Position numbers and translations under genes: made by a program. From contig NHLE01000021.1 of assembly GCA_002169365.1 (NCBI GenBank), positions 1 through 8,311 of the forward strand: DNA of 8,311 nt. Direction: 5' to 3'. The notes beneath the pieces are model-generated. The model made no database searches. It was not told the origin of the DNA and saw only the letters and a list, made by a program, of their open reading frames with translations. The stretch's first letter is position 1. Each line of letters begins with the position of its first letter. Positions 1 through 7,700 of this stretch are shown here, in pieces. Source of the DNA: Pelagibacteraceae bacterium TMED259 (GTDB lineage: Bacteria; Pseudomonadota; Alphaproteobacteria; HIMB59).

Positions 1-187
1 GAAAAACGTGAGGGGTGAAACAAAGTGATTGAATGTGCGATCTGTAACTGTGTTACACATTCTGTTACGCCATTTGGCAAAATCTCAACAAAGAATCTAC
101 AGAAGGACGGCGTAAGTGAATTCAAATAATCGTATAGATTCAGCAATTCCAGCCGACTTTTTTGCAGCTTTTAGCTCCGTCTCGATC

Positions 188-209
188 AAATTTGATTCGA
201 ATCAAATTT
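188..209. repeat. Perfect 22-bp palindrome over the tyrosinase stop codon
   Basis: The left arm AAATTTGATTC is followed immediately by its exact reverse complement GAATCAAATTT, with no spacer. The TGA stop of the tyrosinase gene (202-204, minus strand) lies inside the right arm. As RNA it could fold into a hairpin of about 9 bp with a 4-base loop. No separate U-tract follows on the minus strand, so it is not a textbook intrinsic terminator. A 3'-end stabilising hairpin or a protein-binding site is equally possible. Confidence 0.7.
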
Positions 210-3200
210 CTGCAAAGACAAGACTCCTCGCGGCTGCAATGGTTGATGTTCGCAGCCACCCATCAAGCGATCGGCCATGGAAGAGACCCTCATCTAAATA
301 CTGCTTGATTGCTGCAAGTGGATTATCACGATATATGGGGATAAGGTCCGGATTTGTTGCCATATAGACGCATGCAAGATCAATTGCACGATCGTAGTAC
401 GTGGATGCATCGGGAGAGTGAGTTTCTGCCCATACTTGTATGTTGGCAAGTGCCGCAGGATTCCCTATTACCGCTGGATTGGTTTGGAGGTAGGTCAGAG
501 CATCGACATCACCCCCGATAGTTCCCACAGTGATGTTCTGGTGTAGCGAGGAAGATATTTCTGAAAGAGTTGTTTGCTGACTGGCGTCACTATCGGGTGT
601 CGCAGAAAGAATCATAATGGCAAGCTGTGAATCTTCTCGGATAATGTCATGTTGAAAAGAAAACTGCTGGCTCGTCGGGAATGAAACATCAGCTGAGTAG
701 TGTGTCGTCATCGGCATTGATGTACTTGACATGGCAAGCGGATTGAAACGCGCCAGCTGAAGATTCCGCATCGCATTTACAGAATCATTATGACTCAGCA
801 GGGAGTTGTCGAGATTCATTAACCGGAACGTTTCATTAGGTCTAAAATTGCCGTCTCGATTTCCCGTTCCAGCCGTGACATCCCAGCTGTTCCAGTACTC
901 TTGAATTTTGTCAGCATTGGTTTCAAGAAAATGTTTGGATCCGATGGCAACACCAATATTCTCTGAAGACTTCATTGGCGCCTCAAGAACCATCTCAATC
1001 GCTACACGAATGTCTTCTTGGTCAGTCTCGGTACTTGTCAATTCGTTTATAAGGCCTGCAGTGAGTGGTAGTTCAAGATTCACGGCATGGAACGCGAGAT
1101 CATGAATTGTGTTTTGCTCACCGGGGATAGAACTGTCTGCATCTGGCTGGATTGTGTTCAGGGATGGTGAGAAAATTGGATTTTCGAACAAGGCAAGCGC
1201 ACTGTTTGATGTCTTTGGAAGCGGCAGGTACTTGCTATTGAGTGGTTCGACGGAGTCATAGGTGTAGTTCGGGTAATACACTGCCTGAAGAACCTTGTTC
1301 GATGTGATCGTTTCCACGCCGGATCCGAGATAATTTGCATTGTTCCAGGTTGAATATGTTTGCAGGATTGGGTCGCCATTTGCATCAGGCTCCCAGAAGG
1401 TGAAGTTCCATCCAGCAATATCGAGGACACTTTCTTGCAAATATGCAGATGTCGGAAGTGTGTTGTATTCAGTCCATAACTTATCAACGTACCCATGATG
1501 CAGATAAAATATGGAATCACGACCAGCAGTCGGTACCCAACCAATGAGAGATGGTGCGATATTTGAGGATTCACCAAAAAATGTTGTTAGGTAGTTGGAG
1601 TCATCTATGATGCTCGTGATGGCACTTGGGTCTGTAGAATACTTGTCACTAATGAAGTTGTAGACGTTTCCATAATTACCCTGTTCGATTGCATTTCTCA
1701 GAGTTTCTCCGGCATCAGATGGAATGGTGTTACTTTCCCAGAGCGTAGGGACGTTTTCAAGACGTGCGATGTCCACCATGTCAATCCAGTTTGAGATTCT
1801 TGGTAAAGCCGTGTCAGACATTCCACCGATGACATCATGAGCAACTGCGTGAGGCGAGAGTTCAGCTAGTGAGTTGAATTGAGTGAATAATGTCTGGGCT
1901 TGTTGAAGAGCGACACTCTGATTGAAGTATTGAGAGACACTGACTCCTGTTTGTGCATTGCCGGGTACAGGAACAATGCCAAGGTCGCCTTCAGGCATGT
2001 GTGTTTCACTCAGAGGTAGCCCCGCGTTTATATCGGCTCCGCGAATTTTTTCGTAGAGCGAGTTTGGGCGACCATTATGCATGGGTTCACGGAAACCTTG
2101 CGGGAGAGCACTGTTCTCAGGTGTACGGTAATCCCAATAGGGAAGCGCCCATGTTTCGACATCTGCGTCACTAAGCTCTGCAGCGAACGGAGAATTATTA
2201 TCTGTTTTTTCATTGATGAGTACTTGCCGAATAACTTTTTCAAAAGCGGCGATATACAGTCGATGCCAAGCAATAAAAACAACACTAAAATTCTGCGTGG
2301 GAATAGTAGGATCGACACCTTGGGCTTGAGCCCACAACTTGACCCAGTGATTGCAGTTGTTGAGAACAACTTTCCAGTCGCTGAAGGCTTCATCAGCTTC
2401 TGCGGTAGTCATGAATCCTTCGTCAATCATCCCTTGCTTCAGGCTGCTGAGGGTTGTCCAAAAGGTTCCATGGATGCCAGCTTGGACATCCCAGCTATAT
2501 GGGTTATCGGAAGGGAGGCCTTTCATGACATCAACGGCTATTCGGTAGAGATCAATAGCGTTTGCACCCTCTGGCGTATGCGCACCATAACGAATGAAGT
2601 CAGGATTTCCGGTTTCAAGAGAGGAGTCTTGGAAATCTTGTACTAGATCTGAGAATGTGAGTAATGATTGTGATGCGGTTGAAGAGTCGCCTTCTCCGTG
2701 CGTGTTTGACGCTGAAACGGTCAGTGTGTAATCACCTGACTGCAGATCTGCAAGCTCGATAGTCGTGCTGTCGGTTACGGTGATTTCTTGAGAAATGCCA
2801 TTATCTGTTGATACGATGTAATGAGCGGTTGGGGCAGCAGAAGCGGTCTGAGACCAAGAGACGGTAAGTTCACCATCTGCATCGGAGTATGCCTTGAGGT
2901 TCTCTACGGCACCCGGTAACAAAGCTGGATCTGGCGCTACGCTCGGACTCCCGTCATCCCAGCCAACAATTTCAAATGCTTTTTGCGTCACTCCATCTGT
3001 GGACTTTGGTAGCCAACGAATCTGGTCATCTTTTTGGATGATGCGATTTTGCAACAGTTGCAGGAGTTGTCTTGGGTTACTGGTAGTTGGCGGCGTAGAT
3101 ACATCATGCCATTGATCGGCTGCTGCGTCCCATTTCTCAACAGTTGAGCCGGCAACAACGCCAGTAATGACAAAACTCTTGGTGTCTTGTCCGACAAGTT

Positions 3201-3408
3201 CTGACTTGCCGAACACCACCGGGTCAACACCAACAAGGGATTTATCAATGTAGACTTCACAGACTGGTTCGAGCTGTGGCCTGATACCAGATGCATCTAG
3301 GGCGATACGTTGTTCCAAATGCTCTAGTGAGAGTGTCTTTGAACGCTTGTTCACACTACGATCGTTGGTGTTGGTAGAACGGTTGAAAAGAGTGTTAAGA
3401 AATCGCAT
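202..3408 (-). CDS. Tyrosinase-family binuclear copper protein with LEPR-like leader, shared module, FN3-like domain and C-terminal NPDLI-type module
   Basis: Predicted extracellular type-3 copper oxidase (phenol or catechol oxidation) of 1068 residues. The ATG follows GGCGGGG with a 5-base spacer. Residues 1-40 are a basic leader with LEHLEQRIALDA, a LEPR variant with Gln for Pro and no hydrophobic segment. Residues 52-152 are the module shared with the subtilase-like protein (DVSTPPTTSNPR at 102-113). Residues about 163-250 look like fibronectin type III (ELTVSWSQ, HYIVS, DYTLTVSASNTHGEG). The copper domain spans about 285-650. CuA has H313 (QAGIHGTFW) and H382 (FIAWHRLYIAAFE). CuB has H520 and H524 (SPHAVAHDVIGGM) and H638 (DSIFYLHHGYVDKLW). 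The second CuA His, normally nine residues before the WHR His, is N373; the only other nearby histidine is H354 in NNCNHW. YYPNYTYDSVEPLN (711-724) resembles the linker after tyrosinase cores. Residues about 970-1051 (TYLQTNPAVIG, YMATNPDLIPIYRDN, AIKQYLDEGLFHGRSLDGW) match a C-terminal module seen in secreted bacterial proteins. Copper chemistry and substrate are inferred; the family call is strong. Confidence 0.92.
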   Translation of the reverse strand: MRFLNTLFNRSTNTNDRSVNKRSKTLSLEHLEQRIALDASGIRPQLEPVCEVYIDKSLVGVDPVVFGKSELVGQDTKSFVITGVVAGSTVEKWDAAADQWHDVSTPPTTSNPRQLLQLLQNRIIQKDDQIRWLPKSTDGVTQKAFEIVGWDDGSPSVAPDPALLPGAVENLKAYSDADGELTVSWSQTASAAPTAHYIVSTDNGISQEITVTDSTTIELADLQSGDYTLTVSASNTHGEGDSSTASQSLLTFSDLVQDFQDSSLETGNPDFIRYGAHTPEGANAIDLYRIAVDVMKGLPSDNPYSWDVQAGIHGTFWTTLSSLKQGMIDEGFMTTAEADEAFSDWKVVLNNCNHWVKLWAQAQGVDPTIPTQNFSVVFIAWHRLYIAAFEKVIRQVLINEKTDNNSPFAAELSDADVETWALPYWDYRTPENSALPQGFREPMHNGRPNSLYEKIRGADINAGLPLSETHMPEGDLGIVPVPGNAQTGVSVSQYFNQSVALQQAQTLFTQFNSLAELSPHAVAHDVIGGMSDTALPRISNWIDMVDIARLENVPTLWESNTIPSDAGETLRNAIEQGNYGNVYNFISDKYSTDPSAITSIIDDSNYLTTFFGESSNIAPSLIGWVPTAGRDSIFYLHHGYVDKLWTEYNTLPTSAYLQESVLDIAGWNFTFWEPDANGDPILQTYSTWNNANYLGSGVETITSNKVLQAVYYPNYTYDSVEPLNSKYLPLPKTSNSALALFENPIFSPSLNTIQPDADSSIPGEQNTIHDLAFHAVNLELPLTAGLINELTSTETDQEDIRVAIEMVLEAPMKSSENIGVAIGSKHFLETNADKIQEYWNSWDVTAGTGNRDGNFRPNETFRLMNLDNSLLSHNDSVNAMRNLQLARFNPLAMSSTSMPMTTHYSADVSFPTSQQFSFQHDIIREDSQLAIMILSATPDSDASQQTTLSEISSSLHQNITVGTIGGDVDALTYLQTNPAVIGNPAALANIQVWAETHSPDASTYYDRAIDLACVYMATNPDLIPIYRDNPLAAIKQYLDEGLFHGRSLDGWLRTSTIAAARSLVFAEI
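2953..3255 (-). repeat. Shared module, copy 2 (N-terminus of the tyrosinase-family protein)
   Basis: Codes for residues 52-152 of the tyrosinase-family protein, directly after the LEPR-like leader and before the FN3-like domain. Landmarks are VYIDKSLVGVDPVVF, GSTVEKWDAAADQWHDVS, STPPTTSNPRQLLQLL, KDDQIRWLP and KAFEIVGWDDG. The 12 residues DVSTPPTTSNPR are identical in both copies, while the flanking positions have diverged. That pattern suggests constraint on this segment rather than a very recent duplication. Confidence 0.75.
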
Positions 3409-3431
3409 GAGTGCCCCGCCTGAGTTCCCAA

Positions 3432-3455
3432 AGAGTTACCTTTAAAGATACCTTT
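3432..3455. repeat. Imperfect 12-bp direct repeat upstream of the tyrosinase start
   Basis: Read on the minus strand, AAAGGTATCTTT is followed directly by AAAGGTAACTCT, matching at 10 of 12 positions. The pair lies 24-47 bases upstream of the start codon. A repeat with a period near one helical turn in this place could be a regulator site, but it could also be chance in an A/T-rich leader. No convincing -35/-10 pair was seen around it. Confidence 0.35.
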
Positions 3456-3603
3456 GTTTTTCAGGGGACGCCAGAAATTATTGAGCGTAGGAAATGTGCG
3501 TTAGTTCACATGAAGTTTGCCTACCAGGGTGCCAGTTGAGGCATTCTTCCACACATGTCCCGCACAAATTTGAATAACGTTATCAATTGATTTCTAACAA
3601 GCT

Positions 3604-4671
3604 TTACCCGCCTTTTTCGCTAAGCGCTTCTTTCATTTCGTTCCGGGTGAGCTTTTGATCACCATTCTTGTCCCATTGGTTGAATTGTCGAAACACAAGG
3701 GAACGTGGATTATTTACTTCTTCTCGTGTGAGAGTTCCATCACGATTTAAATCAAATCGTAATAATATCTGTGGGACAATTTCTGGCCCCAATGTATTTC
3801 GTTTTATATTGATTCGTTGGTGTTCTGAGATAATTTTGTATTCATCTTGCGTTATGGTGTCATTTGACGATCGAGAAGCCTTGCGAAAAAACTCACGAGT
3901 AAACTCACGAAATTCAGGAGCAGAATCTTCAATGCGAAGGATCCCACTTCCAGTTGAATCAAGAATCTGAAATACATCAGTTGGACTTCCTTGAGGTCCT
4001 CGTATTCTTTGTGGCTGAAATGGCCTGCCTTGCGCAGCATATGTGCGAGCAATCGTGGCTTGTGAATCGGTTATAGGTTTGATGCGAGTCGGTATTCGGC
4101 CAGGTCCAGCACCCATCATCAAATTATTATTTTTTTCAAAAATAGTGTGTGGTAAACCAAGAGCGTGGCCTAACTCGTGTGCAAGCACAGCAGGTGTCTG
4201 CAGTCCTTTAGGACCCCGCGTTGCAAAATAGACAACGCCATCAGGCTTTGGGATAAAAACCCCACCAATTGTTTTTTCAAAGTCCTCCGCGAGTACAACA
4301 TTAAACCCGTTGGCAAGTAGATTCTCGCGCTTGGTGTTGGCAATCAGAGCGGGTGCTATCTTTTCACGATGCTGGGAAAGAGCGAGAGCAAACGCTTCGG
4401 GCACCTGTGGTGTCATGTTCTGGATCGATTCAATGTCCCAGATGATTGAAGCCTGTTTCCATGTTTCATTTACTGCTTTCATTTGCTCTCGTATGTCGTC
4501 ATCACTCATCGAACAGTTGAGTCGGGGTTCGGTTGCAGTGCGAAAGCGATGAATACGAACAGGAAGAGTAATGGATTCATTATCAGCAGAGGCTGAGATG
4601 AGTTCCCGTGCCTGCAAAAATAACACTGCCAAACAGATCAAAAGGGAAGATAAAGAAAACGGAGTTGCCAT
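3604..4671 (-). CDS. Secreted metzincin-type zinc metalloprotease with C-terminal EF-hand loops
   Basis: Predicted extracellular zinc endopeptidase of 355 residues, substrate unknown. It starts at an ATG with a weak CAGG about 8 bases upstream. A hydrophobic stretch (6-19) followed by SASA|DNES suggests a Sec signal peptide cleaved after A29, although the n-region lacks Lys and Arg. Residues 50-80 (DDDIREQMKAVNETWKQA, IIWDI) match the usual N-terminal part of matrixin-like domains. The zinc motif HELGHALGLPH gives ligands H165, H169 and H175 with catalytic E166. NNLMMG (182-187) is a plausible Met-turn. The C-terminal third holds two canonical EF-hand loops, DLNRDGTLTREE (307-318) and DKNGDQKLTRNE (334-345). 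It also holds two degenerate ones, DSTGSGILRIED (238-249) and a loop ending at E277 that lacks the first Asp. This suggests calcium-dependent folding or regulation. The gene sits about 104 bases after the subtilase-like gene and about 195 bases before the tyrosinase gene, all on one strand. The metzincin call is strong; assignment to M10 or another subfamily is not secure. Confidence 0.9.
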   Translation of the reverse strand: MATPFSLSSLLICLAVLFLQARELISASADNESITLPVRIHRFRTATEPRLNCSMSDDDIREQMKAVNETWKQASIIWDIESIQNMTPQVPEAFALALSQHREKIAPALIANTKRENLLANGFNVVLAEDFEKTIGGVFIPKPDGVVYFATRGPKGLQTPAVLAHELGHALGLPHTIFEKNNNLMMGAGPGRIPTRIKPITDSQATIARTYAAQGRPFQPQRIRGPQGSPTDVFQILDSTGSGILRIEDSAPEFREFTREFFRKASRSSNDTITQDEYKIISEHQRINIKRNTLGPEIVPQILLRFDLNRDGTLTREEVNNPRSLVFRQFNQWDKNGDQKLTRNEMKEALSEKGG

Positions 4672-4775
4672 CGTGAAGACCTGAAAGATCAGAACTATGT
4701 ATGTGAAGTTTTTGTGTTATTTCGATGAAAGAGGAATTCAATCGATCTACTAACAAATTGATTTCAAACCGGTGT

Positions 4776-7700
4776 TTACTGCATCTCAAAGCGAATAGAG
4801 CTTTTTGATTCGGATACTAATTTGCCATTCCATCCAACGAGTGAGAATGCTTCTTCTGCTTGTGGTGATTCGGCTGGCGGTATCCACCGCAGTTCATCAT
4901 CTGGCTTAACTACTCTTAATGAAAGTAATCGAAGTAATTCACGTGGATTACTGGTTGTTGGAGGCGTAGAGACATCAACCCATGTATCTCCAGACTTCTT
5001 TTCAACGGTTCCACGTACAGAATCGACGACGAATCGAATGCCAGATACTGATGGAAGCAGTGACGTAGCAAGATTATTCCATGAAAATACAAATGGGTTT
5101 GGCCCCGGAACGCTGTTATCAACAATGATTTTTGTCGAGGGAAGCAGTTCTGGTCGTTCAACACGAGGTAGAGAAATTCCAATGTTGACAGTTGGTTTGA
5201 GATTTCTTCTTCCGATTGCAGTTTTATTATTGGTTGTTATGAATTGGTTATCAGGTAGTTCAACCATTGGGGTATATGCACCGACGGCTGATGAAAATGA
5301 AAGATGTGAACCAGGAAATTCATATGTTCCTTGAGCATCAGTCACAACCTGAGGCTCTTCTGTTGTGAGTGTTAAGGACCAGTTGTCGAGCATATAACTA
5401 TGGTTTGGATCAGCATTCATGACCTCGAGAGACCAGGATCCATTGGCCGGGGTGTGCTTAAACGCCGCAAGGTTTGCCAATGACATATGGTCAGCTGAAG
5501 AGGTTTCCATCAAGATGGTTTGACTACTTCCAAACACGGTTGTTGAATCTTGATGGGAAAAGTTGCCCGGACTATTAAATGCTTGTCCTACGAGCTTTGT
5601 ACCAGTGATCGGCACCCGGATGCCAAGCGGGCTTATGAGTGTCAGAAAGACTCGGTCTTGTCCTGACGGATCGCCGCCTTGGGGTGCATGTATGGTGTAG
5701 CTCAGTTCCAAATCTGTAATTGTGCCAGCCATGTTCGCAAATGTAATGACGGACCCAGCCTTTGCTGGCCAAATCAGCTCGTTTTCATACGTTATGTTTT
5801 CGGGAGTAAAGTACCGAGCAGCCGAATGAATGGTGAGTGGCTGAACATTTGGTTCTGTCAAAGTTTGCTCGGATTCACGAATGCCGTTGCCGTTACTATC
5901 AAGAAAGACAGGCATGCCCTCAAGAGGTCGGTCACCCTGGTCTTGGATTCCATTCCTGCCAAAGTCTTCAAAGACCTTCCCTTGTATGGAAATGTCTGCA
6001 ATACGGGCAGCTGCCTCCTTGGCCCGAATGAGCCCTACACCAGTCGGATAGTTGAAATGTTCAGGGTCACCAACTGGCGGAAGCGTTGGCGGATCTATTG
6101 TTGGCTGATCATCTCTATCAATCGGCAGTGGCAATGCAGAGGCGGCAAGGTGCTCGTAGATTTCTGCAGGAGTCAGTTTCTCATTGAGCTCAAGCAGTAG
6201 TGCAGCAACAGCTCCAACATTGGGTGTCGCAGCAGACGTACCCGAGAAGTTTTTTAATGTATCCTTATCTGGGTCACCAGACCCAAAAAAACTTGTGTCG
6301 CCGTTCTGGGGTGCGATGAACCGTGGTTGTGGCCGATATTCAGGTTCCTGCCTTTGGCCATCGGAATCGAAAAAAATTGGTGTCCCACCAAAGGAACTGA
6401 AGTCAGACAGCACAGATTCCCAATCCGAAGAATTCGCCTGATACGCAGGGGTACTCCAGTATTGTGCTGCCCCAACGTTTGCAGCAAGTTTCGAATTATT
6501 ATGTCCCCATACTGTGCTGGACCCATGCTCTGCATATTCAATGAAACTGGTTTGAGGAAAATCTTCTCCAACTGGAGGCTGGCTGCCGTCAAATACCGTA
6601 ATCCACTTAAAAAATGTGGGCAATTCTTGACCCCCACCACCATCATAGCCATGAGTGTTATGAACAAACGCTACATAAAAAGTATTTGGAAGTGCTTCTA
6701 AGACTTGCGTTCCGCCTTGCTGCATTCCACTTAGAGGATAGAGAGACATTGGATAGTCGGGATCGCCGATAGCTTTCCCGAAGTACACTCGTTCTCCATT
6801 TTCTTCAGTAAAGAACCAAACCTCATTTGCACTGTTGTTGTGTTTTGCACTGTTGTTGTGTTTCCAAGGTTGATCCCACTGCACAAAAAAGTTGTTTTTA
6901 TTAAATGCGCCTGGAAAATACACCTCCTGCATAATATCAATGTTTTCTGCATCAGGATCAAAGTCATGATAAAGATACTGCTCTGTATTACCTGGAACTG
7001 ATGATGGAAGTTGAGAGCTGATTTCCGGGTAGGGTGTGCCACGAAAAGTCGATTGGTAACTTGTATTAGTATCATTTCCAGCGGCGCTGAAATACGCTAC
7101 CGCTTTGTTTCCGTCTTTTCCTTCAACAGCCCAGTCAACAGCCTGAGCGATAATACCGTCCTGGAACCATGGCACAATGGGGTCGTATAAGTCGTCGACG
7201 ATGATATTTACTTTGATATCGTCGACCAATTTCTTGATTACGCTGACGTATCTTTCTGCCCACTCGTTTGCATGATCTATCGCCATACTTGGACTTGTCG
7301 GATCACCAAAATCTGTTACAGGATTAGGAGTGGCAAAGTAGATCTCTGCATCGGGGGCAATCGCATGGACCAACTGTGCCATCCCGCGTCCCTCGTCATC
7401 TTTATAATCTACGTCGTTACAAATATATGAATAGCCTCTGCTATCCGTCCCCTTCATGTCAGGAAGTACACCGAGCGCAATGTCCTCATCCATGCCACCT
7501 AACGCATTAAAGCTGGTGGAGATAACTCCAATCTTCATGCCTTTTCCAGTTACCCCATAACGCGCTCTCACAACATCAGCGAGCATGGCGACGTCAGCCT
7601 GATTCAGGTTACTACTCGAATAGCCGCTCCCAATGACATGAGGAGCAGCACGTCCTTGTTGTTGATACGCATTTTTCAAGGTATCGTACGTAACATGCCA

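Noticed and set aside
116..367. Plus-strand open frame of 83 codons beginning GTG with AAGGA about 8 bases upstream
   Set aside because: Two thirds of it is antisense to the C-terminal coding region of the tyrosinase-family protein. The translation has no recognisable motif, and the start context alone is not enough.
2347..2355. C352-N-H354 as a fungal-type Cys-His thioether at CuA
   Set aside because: In fungal tyrosinases the C-x-H histidine is nine residues before the WHR histidine. Here it is 28 residues before, so the match in local sequence is not enough to claim the cross-link.
2077..2646. Plus-strand open frame of 189 codons
   Set aside because: It lies entirely antisense to the tyrosinase copper domain, whose motifs are unmistakable. 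The antisense translation shows no domain signal.
3574..3591. Overlapping short palindromes ATAACGTTAT and ATCAATTGAT just after the metalloprotease stop, considered as a terminator
   Set aside because: Each has only 5-bp A/T-rich arms without a stable GC stem or a following U-tract, so a terminator cannot be supported.
5679..6200. Plus-strand open frame of 173 codons
   Set aside because: Antisense to the SdrD_B/P-domain region of the subtilase-like gene. The Cys- and Trp-rich translation has no family pattern, as expected of a shadow frame.
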